In this document: piece after piece, positions 1-13,417 of the stretch
How positions within the stretch are numbered: the first letter of the stretch is position 1
Layout of the letters: every line of letters begins with the position of its first letter
Notes under the pieces: model-generated
The model's input: only the letters and a program-made list of their open reading frames with translations
Told to the model about the DNA's origin: nothing
Database searches by the model: none
Program-made: the position numbers and the translations under genes
Source: Monarcha castaneiventris obscurior
Lineage: Eukaryota; Chordata; Aves; Passeriformes; Monarchidae
Length of the DNA stretch: 64,000 nucleotides
Assembly: GCA_026261815.1 (NCBI GenBank)
Contig: JAMPIT010000174.1
Location: forward strand, 3,224,001-3,288,000
Direction of reading: 5' to 3'

Positions 1-3000
1 AACAGTATGTTTCACTAAATAATTTGTAAGACCCTTTGATTTTCCTATGAAACTTTATGACAACCTTACATATAATATGAATCCCTATAAATATAAGAAT
101 GTCAAATTGGAAACACCTCTCAGCTTTGAACTTCACAATCAATTAAAAATACAATTAAAAAAATGTTTTAATATGACACTTCTCCTAGACTCATATTCCC
201 ATCCCTATATCACAACAGAATACATCAAAAATTGAAATATTTTTAAAGTAGAAAACCTAATTATTGAAGAACCTGGTATTTAATTGAAAGTCCATTTCAA
301 GAGATCTTCTCAAGCAAAATATGTGAAGTACCTCTTAATGAAGTTAAGAAGTGTGCGGTATATTACAGAGAACTCAGTTACACAGCATTTATCTTTACAA
401 GAACAATAAGCGTCATAGCTTTCAACATTATTTTTCATTAATGGGATATTATTAATGATAAATATTACCAAAAATATAGATAGCATTCATTTAATCACAT
501 GCATCCTCTGTTCTATAATGTTTCTAAAAGTACTCTGCAATGTGCTGATGTTTTAGTAATTGCATAGTTAGTTAAACTCCATGTAGAAACAGTCTTTTTT
601 AGTATGGAAGATATGTTGATCTTTTATTTAGACAATATAATGTCCTCAAATGATCTCCCTCATCTTGCCAAAATTTCTGGACATGTTCTATCTGTAATGA
701 CTTTCAGGCACAAAGGTCAGAAAAAAAGTCCATGTGCACAGAAGCATGTATGCCAGCTTTCAGGTTTCTTATGGTTTTCATTTTCCGCCCTTTCTCTGCA
801 TATCTATATTACAAATCAAGATCAGTTCCAGCCTCTGTTGTTCACTCAGTCTTAAGCCTAGGAAAAAATATATATTCAGAAAAATAACACTGACAGTGAT
901 TTTAAAACTTTCATAATAACATTATTAAAGAGGACTAAACACAATTCATCTGTGGTGCAGAGCCTTTCATCTTTAATTTGCCAGTCTTAATCTAACCCAA
1001 TTCAGGAATGCCTCACAGTCAGTTGTGTCTGATGAGTGTTTGTTGGCCTATGAGAAATGAAAAACTAGTCTATTTTAGTTGCTTCTAGACAGAATTCCCC
1101 ATTGCAGAAAAATGTACTAAAACTTCACTGACAACCTTCAATGGAAAGATAAGGACAACTAAGTATTTAGACAAAGGGATCTGCTGGCCCTCAATAATGC
1201 TTCCAGGTAGAATTTGAAATATATTAGTAGACTTCATATCACTCTTATTTTTTTGGTACTGTTGCTGCATATAGATGCAACATCTGCTCAGAGGACTTTC
1301 ACAAATACTAATACTATTCCCTTTAAGATTATATCAATTTATAGGGAATGTTGATTTTATTGGAGAAATTACTAGAAAGCATCTGAATCCAGTTAGCAAG
1401 AATAATAATAATGTTCTTTTTAACAGTAAGTTCCCTAAAATCCATTTAAATTATTAAGATTTTTGCCTTGCATCTGCTTGTGGTTGTTCTTCCACAGCAA
1501 TTTAAGCAAAAGACATCTGATTTCTAGAGCATGCTCTCTTACAGCCCTCAAATGACATTGCCAGCTTTTTCCACTATCTCTGCATAGCCTGGATTTGTGA
1601 GTGTCTGTGTGGCCACACACTGAAGCAGATGATGTGACTGCTCTGGGTCAGATAATTATCTTACAGGGCTAGAGAAGCTGAGCAGCCCTACCTGAACTAC
1701 ATGTGGGGTTCAACATTGCCATGTTTTAGGATGGGATATCTCCTGCAATTGTAACCCAAACTGTAACAGAAAATGTGCTGGTGTCTGGGTTTGCATTGGT
1801 ATTTTAATCACTTGATTCTGTACTCAAACTGGGTTTGAGAGTGAGATAACACTGTATAATTTCATCATTAAGCAAATGCTTAATGATACCAAATACTCGT
1901 AAATTTGCGTGTAAATATTTGACTTGAAACCTAACATTCATTTTACATTTTTGTAAATGTGAAACAGCAGGAGTTACTGCTCTGAGCTGTTACCTTTACT
2001 GACTATCATGTTTTTAAAGAAAATCATAACATTTTCAAAATACAAAAACTAGGGGAAAAAAAGAAGTCTTTGTGTTCCATACGCCTTCCCCCCCCCCCCC
2101 CCCCCAAGAAAGCTTGTTTTAAAGTCATGGTTTTAAATTTATTACTAATGGATAATCAGAGAACTTATTGCAATCCATTTCTTGTTGACCAAAATCCACA
2201 AAATAAAAAATAATCTTAGACTTCTTTCACTTAAGAGATGACAAAATATTAAAAAGGTTCAGTAAATAATGTGGAAATGAGTCATATACAAAACATAAAT
2301 AATGAAATAGTAAAAAAGACATATTTCATATTTTTATATGTATGGGTATGGATACATGGATATATGCATGAAAGGATGGATTCGAATAAGTCTAAGTAGT
2401 TAATGCAGTCAGGTAAAGGAGAAGAAGATTTGAGATGGTAGGTTAAATCAGAAAATTAAATATTTGTTCTCTCATTCTTGTCTTCTCTTTTGTTTTATAA
2501 TTGACCATTTCTGTTATCCTTAATGAAAATATTAACATGTCTGATATTTACAAGCAGTCTTGTGAATTCACTCACTCCGGAGTTCAGTACCTTGAAGTAT
2601 TATGAATATAAACACTTGAACTCCCTGCTGCATTCCATCTAATCCATTCATTATTCCTTTTGACTGTTGTTTGAATCTCTTAAATTTTATTTTCTCTCAC
2701 AGATGGTTCACTACTTTGAAGGAAAGTTGACTGGGGGATGACGCTCTTCAGAAAGAATTCACAAGGATCCTATTGTTAGGAAAACAATTTTTGTTTACAG
2801 TACATTTCTTTGGAATTGTCACACCAGCATTGGCACAGCTGCAGATTACATAGTGATGTCAGGAAAGATGACAAAAACAATAGGCTTAAAAGATAAAAGC
2901 TGATAACACCAAAATTCTCCCTTAGACTAGCTGTATTACACAGACCTAAAGACATCATAAATGAAAAAACTGACAAACAATTGTCTACTGTTATTAAGCA

Positions 3001-3337
3001 GGTCTTTTTTCTTAGAGAAGTTTAGAATGTCTATCTTCAATTAATTCTAACAATATTTTTGTGATTAAAAAGCGCAATGTTTGTAACTCACTATTATTAT
3101 TGTTTTATAGATGCTATTACATTAAATATTCTTACGCCTTTGAAATAGAGATGATGCTCAAGTTCCCTGCTGGATTTTCAATGTTTCATCCTATTAACAT
3201 GTTTAGTAATCAATGATCTAGGCTCCTCCGCACTGTAAAAAAAAAAAATTAGTGGGAAATGGTAGCCCCTGCTCTAGAGAGCTCATGGCAACTAGACAGG
3301 CCAGGTGGTCAAGTGAGAAAAATGGCTGTGGTGGTAC
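1..3337. other. Unique AT-rich non-coding DNA
   Basis: No repeat family, RNA gene or coding exon is recognisable here. Open frames are all shorter than about 85 codons, lack recognisable motifs, and overlap each other on both strands as expected by chance in AT-rich DNA. The only notable sequence is a homopolymeric C run, listed separately. Confidence 0.7.
2088..2105. repeat. Poly-C tract (18 C)
   Basis: An uninterrupted run of 18 cytosines in otherwise AT-rich sequence. G4-forming potential on the minus strand is possible. Its length is likely to vary between individuals and is prone to sequencing error. Confidence 0.95.
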
Positions 3338-3342
3338 TCAGG

Positions 3343-3830
3343 TGTATTGGTTTGAAAACAAACCAGTGGGAGATCGCAAGTCAGGGTTAAAATTTAATAG
3401 GAAAAAAAAAAATTAAAAATAAGTGAAATAATACAAGGGGAAAAAAAGAAAACCACTGAAAAAGTCAGACACAACCTGACACCCTGTTAGGGTGGTGGTA
3501 GCAGTCCAGATGAAGTAGTTCAGTTGAAGCAGTGATCCTATGGCAGATCTGGTCTCCAGCTGAAGGTCCAGTGGCAGCTCTTGTCCCCTAGAAATCCAGT
3601 AGACAAGAGTCACATAGGCAGTTCCAAGGCCAGGTTATATCCAGGTGGGAATGCTTGGCTCCTCCCTCCTGGGCGGATTATCTCACAATAGGATGAGATA
3701 AATCCATGAGTCATGCAGTGGTTTCTTGCTGGTCCATTGTCTGTTATCAGGGGTGGGTCATAGCAGGAGATAACAGCTAATGGCCCTCAGCTGGTGGTAA
3801 TAGAATACATCTGTATTGGAACCTTGGTCA
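3343..3830 (-). mobile_element. Solo LTR, copy A of a three-member family
   Basis: This 488-bp element closely matches copies at 13418-13895 (opposite strand) and 24529-25016 (same strand). It starts TGTATTGG and ends GGTCA as written on the plus strand. It is bracketed by a perfect 5-bp duplication TCAGG (3338-3342 and 3831-3835), the hallmark of integrase-mediated insertion. TG/CA ends, size and absence of coding sequence indicate a solo LTR left by recombination of a provirus; a 5-bp duplication fits ERVL-type avian elements best. The outer end reads TGACCAAGG where B and C read TGTCCTAGG, so this copy has diverged there. The 90-codon frame open in B and C is closed in A by an early TGA. 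Strand is given relative to B as plus; true transcriptional direction is not certain. Confidence 0.9.
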
Positions 3831-3835
3831 TCAGG

Positions 3836-6547
3836 GTGGTGGCAAAATGGACTGATGAGGCAATAGTCTCAGCTTGACACCTGGCCAGACATTTTCCATA
3901 CTTGCTGTAATGGCCATGAATATATCATTCCCTTTTTAAAATAATTAAACTTTTTCAGAGGTCACCTGAGTTTAGTGACATTTAATCTCTCTTTAAACTG
4001 TTGTAGTAATCCAGAACCAATCTATAAATCATATCACCCATTATACTAATGTCATTATTACTCCTACCAATTATTATTTGTTATGGTGCAAATGAATTGG
4101 AGTCTGGAGTAGTCTGCTTGTATGTGGAAACATCATGTTCTAACCAGATGTGAATTTTAGGCCATACAAAAAAATCACATAATTATGTTCACCTAGTTTA
4201 GAAAAATAGAAAATGCTGTGGTTCCATCTATTTTATTTATTTTTTAATTTACATCTGGTTAGTTGTAAATAGTATAAGCAGCTATAAAACTTGTATTAAA
4301 TTCCATTGTTTCTCTATGTAAAAGATGCTGTTTATTAAAACACAAACACAAATATTTCCCTTATCTAAAAATATAAATGAAACTGCCTAGGAAACTTGCA
4401 TTAGTACATTTGCTCTTATTACAAGGTAAATTTCGTCGCCACAAAACTTAATTTGTTGCCTGCAGTGATATTCTTTTTACTTCTTGTTTGTTTTGTCTTT
4501 CTTTTCAATGAATATTTGTTAGCTTAATCAGGTTTACAATCACTGGGAAAGGTATCTGAGAGGAAACACAGAGATGTTTCATTACTAATGTGTTTTTGGA
4601 TTTTCATGACTGTTGCACCTCTTCTCATTTATCTCTTTTATCTCTTCTTGGTGTTTTCTTAGCTCAGACATTCCTATGCACAGCAGTGAAGGGAATCTCA
4701 GAGCATCAGCCTGAGACTGGTATGTTACACTGACCGACCCAACTTTTACATACTGCTTTATGCCTTTATTTTCTTTCCCTTCTCTTTTCCAAATACTCCT
4801 TTATGCAGAAGTTAACAGTGAAGACAAAATCTTTAAAAGATCAAATAGTATAAAAGAAAGTTATTGGAAGTTATCACTGAAAACCAGAACCATCTTGGCT
4901 TCCTCTTACCCAGGAAAATAATTTTTTAAATACTCAATTTTCAGTAGTATTCAGAATCTGTGAAATATTTTTCCTGTTTCTATTTTTCTAAGAATTCTTG
5001 AAAAATATTTTTAATTCATTCTAACTGTACATTTTTAAAACACAAAATTAGCTATGAGTAGGAAAAAACCCACTTTTACTGCAATCAAATTTGAGAGGTG
5101 AATCTATTCTCAATGTAAAAGAATATAGCTAGCAAATCGGAAACTTGTCTCATAGTTTCACACTATTTAAAAAAAAAAATCATTTTGAACACAACCTTGC
5201 ATATGAAACACATTTTAAAATATTAAAGATATTTTAAAATAAACTACTTAGAGTAAACATTTCAGCCTTTTTGACCTGGAAAAGAGATAGGCACCCAAAA
5301 GCTTAAATGACTTATAAGAAGTGAGATACTGAGAAAGATAAAAGCATGATGCTGCCCTGTAGGGAACAAGAAAATGGAAACGTTCCCTATAACTCTACAG
5401 TACTAAATAATGTGTAAGACCAAGAGCTATAATGAAGGAAATGGGATATTGTGTGTGCTCCTAGGAGGTGACATTGCATTATATGAATGCAAGAAATTGT
5501 TATATAAATGGTCATGAAATGAATAAGCAAAACAAATTTGAATCATTATTTTACTATCTTACTGTGGAGGTAAAACACAAGAGTAGGGGCTCTGCTATCA
5601 CCTCTGAATTTAAAAATTTGGAATGAAATGCTGTGGCAGGCTCTTTTCAACAATAGTCACTGTGGTGACTTCTGAGAAATGATCTCTATCATGCTTGTCT
5701 GAATAGAGACCATCACCTTTCCTGCAGAGCACCACCTTCTTCTGCATCTCACCTTAGAATTTTTGATACAAATACTTTTCAGGGACCTGCAACAATCTCA
5801 TGCAAAGTCTGCTGCTTCTCTTGCTTTCTCTTGGAGGGATTTGTGGAGCAGGAGCTCCACAGGAACCATTTTTTCTCACTTGTATTTTCCTTTTCTGGCT
5901 CTACAGGCCTCCAAAGAAGGGTGTCACTCTGCGGCAGCTCTCCCAGACCCACTGACAGCTCTGTCCCTTGGGCCCTGGGAAGATAAGGGTAAAGTGGAAG
6001 ATTTTTTTGTTTATATTTCAGATCGCTGATTCTCCCTGAAGCAAAACAGGAAAGGATGCTGGCAAGCTTTCTGACATTAAGTTAGTGAATAACTGCTGTC
6101 TCAAAGAAGAGTAAAACTGTCAACTAACAAGCCATCAGAGGGAAGTCATCAGTGAGAAAGTGTACCCAATTTCTTGTTGGGCTGGAAGACTCCTTTTCAA
6201 AGATGTTGGTCCTTGATTACCTTTCAACAGAGAGAGTCTGTGGAGTGCTTCTGCAGAAAAAGTTTCAAACAAATAAGAAAACAAACAGCCAAACAAGCAC
6301 TGACTCAAGAAAAAACAGACTTCAACTGACTAGACAGAACCAGTCATGAACTGTTTGCAGTTCTCCAATGAAAGAGCACATGAGGCAACACACTTGAAGA
6401 ATATACAAACAATAAATGAAAAACAAACTAAAAATAAAGATATTTTTAGGAAATAAGGAATGCAGAATGTGCAATTCAGCTCCTGTGCTTTAGCTTTCCT
6501 CTAGGCCTAAGTCCAGAGAAACTTTCACTCCAACATCAGCTCAGATG
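3836..6547. other. Unique AT-rich non-coding DNA
   Basis: No recognisable repeat or gene. A chance 88-codon frame at 5763-6029 and a 65-codon frame at 6152-6349 show no family motif. Several short A or T runs are present. Confidence 0.65.
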
Positions 6548-6963
6548 GGGCACAGCCAGGACAGCTGACCCCAACTGACCAGAGGGGTATCCCTTGCCAT
6601 ATGATGTTGTGATCAGCAATAAAAGGTGAAGGGAAATAGCAGAAAGGCGAGGTGGAGGGAGGACACTTTTGGAGTGATGGCATTTTGTCTTCCAAGGTGA
6701 CTATTACGCATGAGGGAGCCCTGTTTTCTCAGGAGGCTGAACACCTGCCTGCCCATGAGAGGTGGTAAATTAATTCCTTGCTTTGCTTTGCTGGTTTGCA
6801 CAGCTTTTTTTTTTTTTTTTTTTTTTTTTTACCTATTAAACTGTCTTTATCTCAGCTCCTGAGTTTTCTCACTTCTACTCTTCTGCTTCTTTCCCCCATC
6901 CCACCAGGGACTGAGCACGTGGCTGTGCAGGGCTTAGTTGCTGGCTGAGGTTAAACCACAACA
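6548..6963 (+). mobile_element. 5'-truncated avian ERVL-type LTR
   Basis: The segment resembles a widespread bird LTR that I recognise by its successive blocks: a stretch with AACTGACCAGAGGG, a promoter-like CAATAAAAGG near 6614, the block CTATTAAACTGTCTTTATCTC near 6833-6853, the ATCCCACCAGGG block near 6899, and a terminal GGTTAAACCACAACA ending at 6963. The ATTAAA at 6835-6840 is the likely polyadenylation signal, which sets the plus orientation. The usual 5' part of the family is missing, the match fading upstream of about 6548, and no clear target-site duplication is visible. A run of 26 T (6805-6830) has expanded inside it. The family name is from memory; the structural call is firmer. 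Confidence 0.75.
6805..6830. repeat. Poly-T tract (26 T) inside the LTR
   Basis: An uninterrupted run of 26 T lies just before the ATTAAA signal of the LTR. It appears to be a local expansion of a shorter T-rich stretch of the LTR, not a retrotransposon tail, because LTR sequence continues on both sides. Confidence 0.9.
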
Positions 6964-9734
6964 CAAAGGAGAAGAAGGAAAACCTAACTTCAATGGAAAT
7001 ACAGTCTAATTAACAAAAGAAAAATGTACAGAAATTTCAGAAATCAAGATGAGGAGAGAAACTCAAGATACATATTTACAATATTTTTAATACATAAGGA
7101 CAAGTCAAAAATAATTTCAATTTGGTCATAATATTTTAAGTAAAAATTCTCAACTGACCATCATATACTACATTTTCAACAAACTGTTTTTGCCTGTGAA
7201 TCTGCCTTATGTATCTGAGATGTTGATAAAATCTAGTTTGTTTTCACTATACTAAATATTCAGTTGAAATTCCTATTTCCCCTCCATGTTTATTCTCTCT
7301 ACAAGTCTTTTAGCTACTATAAAAACACTATTAACTTAGAACTTTTGAAAACATTTTACTTTAGGAGCTCCCAATGCCTAACTCTTGCCTGAGAATATTA
7401 TTAAAAGTGGATTCAAAGTTTTTATTTCATTTCTAACCAAAGTGAAATAGTTACATGAACATTCACTTATTTAGATATTTACCAGTATATGGTACTTCCA
7501 TTTTCTGTGAAATGCAGACATTTTTCTTGCATACACCCATCTAGTGATTCATTTATTGAATAAAACCTGAATAACATACAATGTAATAGAAACTATCAAA
7601 ATGCATTTCAATGAGCTCTTGATAAATGCAGTGTTCCATAATTATTGTTTCTTTTTCTATAAGGATGTACTAATTAAATGAATAGTACCATACATGCAAT
7701 CTCACAGATCTCATAAAAATAATGTAACATGCATTATTTTTCAGTGTTTGTAGTTTTCAGTAATACAATGACTGAGAATGCTCTGCATCTGATTCCCAGT
7801 CTTCATTTATTGATGACATGAACTTCCAAAATTATGTTTCCCATCACAAATTTTCAATATGATCCTCTGCATACAAATATAAATTTTCAAATTGGAGAAT
7901 TGGTTATATTGGTGAAATAAAATATGCTTGATTGATGCATCTAATAGTCTGTCTTTGTATTATGCGGTATTACAGTTACTTTTCATTCCCATCATTAATT
8001 AAAATACAAACAATAAAACAGACAGCAAAGAAGCAACAAATCATAGTAACATCTTGAATATACTGTGACAGTGAAAATAAACAGTTGAGCTTTAGCAGAT
8101 AAGAGTTAACTTCAGAAGACCCTAAGTTATTTTTCTCATGTTTTCAAACTGAGTTTCACAGAAAAACATTTTAGAAAGGATGAAAAAAGATAGTTTTAAT
8201 GACATTTCCATATCAGACATTCTCATTTGCCAGAATCACTGATCATTAATATCTGATCCTGCAGGATGCTGAATATATTTGGTGATAATCAGCCTCTTAA
8301 CTCTCAGAGAAATACAAACTGAGAGAATAGCAACTTACAGGGCTCATTTTGCATTTCACAGGATCAGGTCCTAAATGAGCTTTTCAATTCATTGGTTCTA
8401 CACCAGTGCATTTTCCCATTCAAAGTTTATCGAGAACATTTATTCATATTGAAAATGGTTGCACCATAGGATGTCATGCAGCTATAGTAAATAGCAAATA
8501 GATTATTCAATTACTCTGTAGCAGCAGAGACAATAAAGAATGGCAAATATTAAATAAGTTCTTTGTTGCATATGCTTACTTGTTAAGACTTCAGCAGCAT
8601 TTAAATCTGTTAACCTTTCCTGTGGTTCCTTCTTCCTTCCAGAAAGGTTGTGTTTCTGCCAAATTTGACATGGGCATGATAAATGAGTTATGTTTGTAGA
8701 TGTTGATTATAAGACCTGGTTAACTTGCTGTCCATCATTCCTGTCATGCTAATAGATGCCTGATAGCATAAATAAAGACAATTACCATAAGCAAGTAGCA
8801 AATGTTGTTAAAGTGTATCACCTAAGATGCTTACAGCCTCAGCACCATACAAGTGATGAACTCTGCATGACAAATATTATGTGATGTTTTAAGAAACACA
8901 AAATTATATTTTCTTTAAGAAAGAAAATTTTCAAATATTGATTTCAAATAACTGAATATAAATCTGCCTTTTTTCATTGCTATAGACAAATTCTACAGTT
9001 AGACAAAATCATTAAGTGATGGTTAAATGGTGTGAAACCTGACAATAAGAAAATTTTCCTTAAACTTTAATAGATCACTCTTTACATTACTAAAATGTCC
9101 TCCTTGTGCAGTAATAAGTGGAACTTTCCTCTGACCATAAAAGCGTTATTTCTAGATTAGAGCAAAATCCAAAAAGCAGTTAATAATGTAATTTCAATGG
9201 AATTACTCAGTGTCTTATTATTAGCTAGGGCTTTCAGATCGACAGAGGTTCATACTCCTAAGTCCCCTTGGTGGTTTTTAACAGAACATTTTGCTAATTT
9301 GTTTAGGCAGCAAAAGTTGTAGAAGCCTTCACTTCTGTAGAAGCTGTTTGTTCTGAAAACAAATAGAATATTAGCTTTGTGGGCTGCCACCTGGTCAACT
9401 TTATAACCAAGAGCCAATTAAGTAAAAACTTCAGGATAAATTTGCAGTAAAAATATGCAAAATGGACATAGATTTTCCCTCCAGAAAACATCTTTGAAGT
9501 AGTCAGAACAACATCACAGATCAACTTTGAAGGAAAGGAGACAGAGTGTGTTATTCTATAACAAAAATGGATTGTGAAAAAGACTTAAGTCTCTCATAGA
9601 GTCACATGATCCTTGGTGATACCTATGAAATGGTCCTTATCACAGAGACAGAGTTATTCAGAGACAGTCAGTGGAGTTCACTGAAAATTCATTAACATGG
9701 GACAGGTCAACTGCTCATGGTAATCATGAAGAAC
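6964..9734. other. Unique AT-rich non-coding DNA
   Basis: No interspersed repeat, RNA gene or coding exon recognised. The sequence is complex, not simple repeat. A constrained non-coding element could be present but cannot be told from neutral sequence without an alignment. Confidence 0.65.
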
Positions 9735-10722
9735 ACAGAATTTCATATATTCACAGAATACACAGTTGGAAAGGGACCTCAATGACCATCTGGTCCAACC
9801 TTTGCTGTCAAAAGCCCAGTCTAGGCAAAGTGGTCCAGCATCCTGTCCAGCTGAATCTTAAAACTGTCCAGCATTGGGGAATCCACCCCTTCACTGCAGA
9901 GAATGAGCCAGCAGCAGATTGCTCTCATTGTGAAAAGTTTTCCTGTTCTGTCCAGTTGGAATCTCCCCAGAAGTAATTTGTACCTATTACCCCTGTTTTT
10001 ATTTGTGATTCCTTTAAAAAAGGGAGTCCTCATCTTGGTAGCTATCCTTTAAATACTTTAACACAGTGATAAGTCCTTCCCTAAGCCTTCTTTGCTAAAG
10101 GTTGAACAAACCCTGTCCTCTCAGCCAATCTTCATATGACAGGCTTCACAATAGTTTGATTATTTTTGTGGACCTTCTTTGGACACTTTCAGCCTGTCTA
10201 CATATGATTTATATAGCAGGGACCAAAATTGCACACAGTATTCCATGTAGGACCCGACAAGTGCTGAGCAGAGTGGGACACTTTATCTTTGTTAGTGATC
10301 CTCTTTTTGATGCAGCCTGGCATCCTCTCGGCTCTCTTTGCTGCAGAGAATCGCTGGGCACTCATATGGAACTTACTGTCTACCAGGACCCTCAGGAGCC
10401 TTTCCACAGAGCTGCTTTCCAGCTGGGTAGATGTGGAATGGACACGTCCAGCATGTGCCGGACTCCTGGATTATGTTTTCCCAGGTGCAGAACTTTACAC
10501 TTGTCCGTGCTGAACTTCATAAGGTACTTGTTAGCCCACTCTTCAGCCTATCCGAGTCTTCAGGGTGACTCTCCTAAAGTGCCCATTTCCCCACTTGGGT
10601 ATGTCCTGCAAAGTTCATCAGGGAACGCTTTATGCTGTCATCCAAATCACTTCTGAAGATATCAGACAGTGTTGAAACCAATATTGATCCTAGGGGGACC
10701 ACCTTGTGACAGGTTTCTCATT
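9735..10722 (-). mobile_element. CR1 LINE fragment, ORF2 C-terminal part and 3' end
   Basis: A roughly 1-kb CR1 copy read on the minus strand. Its 3' end lies at the low coordinate, where the characteristic antisense CR1 start (CACAGAATACACAGTTGGAAAGG) is seen. Frames at 9821-10033 and 10198-10407 recover parts of the C-terminal portion of ORF2, downstream of the reverse-transcriptase core: the second includes LRVLVDSKFHMS and AAKRAERMPGCIKKRI, typical of avian CR1; the first ends in a degraded version of the conserved C-terminal stretch (DSFKIQLDRMLD). The two pieces are in different frames with frameshifts between, so the copy is dead. The upstream part including the catalytic YxDD region is absent (5' truncation). 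Confidence 0.92.
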
Positions 10723-11954
10723 TGCAAAGGAGCTATTTAGTTAGTTGGTATTGGACTGTCCTTGAAACTTCAGGAAAGGAAGATATTTATAAAATTCTCA
10801 TCAGTCATTCTGAAACAAAGTAATCACAGCAGATATTTATGCAACTTGTTGAGTAATAACTGCATTTCTTAAACCTGAAGCATCATAAGATAGTATCTGG
10901 CAAAGAGTGGGGGAAAAGTAAGGAGTAAAAAAGGAGAGGATGAGTTTGGGAATAAAGGGTGGAGATGAAGGGCTGAGAAATAAAGTGAAGATAGAATACC
11001 AGTTTCCAGTTCAGCTACCCCTTTTCAAACTGTTTACTAGTACAGGCACTCTTTGAAGTCAGTCCAGTCTCCTGTGTCTTTACTCTGCTGGTGGACAGAT
11101 GATAGATTTGCCACTGTGCCCTCACACCAACTGCATCCAGCTGGTTCTCTTTCCAAACGACCTCCTAGCTGTGCCTATTTGCTGTGTATTTCTAGTCCCT
11201 TGATGTTCCATTTATTCAGTCCTGTCATCTTCTCCTAATGTAAAGCTTGTGCTCTCCTGACAGGGGACGTCAGCATCAAAAATTTCTTTCTCTAAAGCAT
11301 GACCAGTTGAATTTGTACTACAAGTACCCTTGAAGATACAGTAAATCCATTCTATTTGTTACCCTCATTTTTTATAATCATGTGGGATTTGAATATCATG
11401 ATTAAGTCTGAGATTTTATTAAGACTATTTATAACCAACATAGTGAATAGTTCTGTGAAATAAAGTGTTCTGCTGGCTCTCACCACCAAATCTGTGTAGG
11501 TAGCAAAGACAAATGTAACCCCTGCTGAAATCCTTACTATTCAGGTCACAATACATTCTTATAGATCAGTTGAGACTGGATTTTTACATGCTCTTTTATG
11601 CGAGCTTCAGAGCAGGATTTTGGGATGAAGCATTTCAGACCATATTGTTTCAAAATCCTTTTTAACATACAAAAGTATAGAGATTCAGTCTGTCATTTTA
11701 GTTGAAAATCATTGTGCTACAAGGTAGAGACAAAATTCAGATGAACAACAAAATCTCTGAAATGCTGAGAAGTGCTAAACCATGGATAAATCTATATAGC
11801 CTGAAAAAAGTGTCTGATTGAAATCTGAATATGAACTATTACTTTTTGTGACTTTAGATGACTATAGTAAACTGAAAAGTTGAATAAAAGCTTTGATAAA
11901 ACAATCATTACAACATGTGATTGATGTTAGACATAGGGTAATCAAGATCAGGTG
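10723..11954. other. Unique non-coding DNA
   Basis: No repeat or gene recognised. A purine-rich stretch at about 10905-11000 (GGGGAAAAGTAAGGAG and similar) is the only compositional feature. Confidence 0.6.
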
Positions 11955-12031
11955 GTTGGTGCAGAATATCAAACCAAATGGAGTTGATGACCTTGGAGGT
12001 CATTTGAAACCTTAATGATTCTATGATTCTA
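11955..12031 (+). mobile_element. CR1 3' tail fragment
   Basis: A short plus-strand remnant of the CR1 3' untranslated end. The pattern GATGACCTTGGAGGTCATTTG followed by CCTTAATGATTCTATGATTCT matches the end of the CR1 3' UTR, including two copies of the ATTCTATG-type octamer that terminates CR1 elements. It is the only CR1 piece in the window on the plus strand. Confidence 0.8.
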
Positions 12032-12962
12032 AGGTTTTTAGATTAGTTTTCATTCAGGTTTTTAAGTAGAAATATTCTATCAAATAGGTTTTACATAACT
12101 GTCACAGCTGATAGTTCCATTTGGTTTTGTTGTGAAAAGGATAGAATATATATGAACATAAAAGTGACCAGAATAATTAGCCAAATTTTGACCTGGGGTA
12201 CATACAGAAACATGGGATTCCATCGGTCTGAGCATTCCCCTTCTGTCTGCAACTGCTGCTACAGAGCTGTGACAACTGCTACACTAATCTAAGCAATATT
12301 AGATGTTTTCAGTGATGAAGTGAGGAGAAGCAGAAAGAAACTCAGTGAGAGAAACAGTAGATAGATGATTGGTATGTCGCCCATACAGGTCTGGTACCGA
12401 CTCTTGGCTTTAAGACCTCCTTGAGGAGGCTGCAGTTCTTCACTGAGAGAGCAAAGAACCAAAGTTAAACCACAAGCATGTCTTCTTTACATACCAAAGC
12501 CTTCACTTTACAGGGAACAGTGGCTTTTTAAGTTCCTGGTGTAGGCAAAATACACAGTTTTGTATCACATCCCTCAAAACAACGGGAAAAGCAAATAGGT
12601 GTCTCAGGATAAACAAACCTATATGTACACATACCATTGCCCATTGCTTCCGAATAAAATACTACTTCACTTTTATCAGAAGTCATATGACTGAGTGATA
12701 AATGAAAACAAAGTTTTTACAAGAAAATGTGTCAGAGGAGCTCCATTTTTAACCACCGAGCACTTTAAGTCATTAACAACCCTTTGAACCTGGTAGCTGC
12801 ATAAGTTTTCACCATATTTATGGTCTATTTATACGATCCATGCCTCAACAGATTGTCAAGAAAGATGTTGTTGGAAACTTCATATTGCTAAAATCAAGTG
12901 ACTTCTACAGCCATCCCCTCATCCACTGAACCAGTTACTTCACTATGGAAGCTAGTCGGATT
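12032..12962. other. Unique non-coding DNA
   Basis: Nothing recognised. Moderate composition, no frame over 60 codons, no repeat family match. Confidence 0.6.
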
Positions 12963-13006
12963 GTTTAAACGTGATTTAAACGTGATTTAAACATGATTTA
13001 AACATG
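12963..13006. repeat. 11-bp tandem repeat, four units
   Basis: Four adjacent units: GTTTAAACGTG, ATTTAAACGTG, ATTTAAACATG, ATTTAAACATG. The first two share ACGTG and the last two share ACATG, so the array looks like a stepwise duplication with a C-to-T (CpG decay) change between pairs. Each unit contains TTTAAA. Confidence 0.95.
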
Positions 13007-13417
13007 AAAAATCACCACAATAAACACATAGGCAGACCTCTGTAGTCCTAAAATGACTGCAGTATTAAATCCCATGTATGTCTCTAGTAATACATGTGAT
13101 CAAGATAAGTCTTAAAATAAAAAAAAAAGGTTGTTAAATCCAAATCAATTTAAGAAATTAAAAGAAAGATCTATATCAAAGGGGGTGCCTTGAAAATACT
13201 TTTATGTACTACAATTGAAGACTAGTCTGTCTCTGAATCAAAAGTCTCCTGATGTTTTGAATGATTTTTGAGTTATCTGATATTAACTCTTGAGTTTCCA
13301 TATTTAAAAATTGATAATAACAGTTTGACCTCAGTCTGTTGGCTGAAGAAATATGTGTTTCCTTTCTGTCTTATATTTAGTAAATAAAGTCTGATCTCCC
13401 TATAATTTCTTGGGAGC

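Noticed and set aside
10102..10656. A 184-codon plus-strand frame.
   Set aside because: It is the antisense of a CR1 ORF2 fragment; the meaningful reading is on the minus strand.
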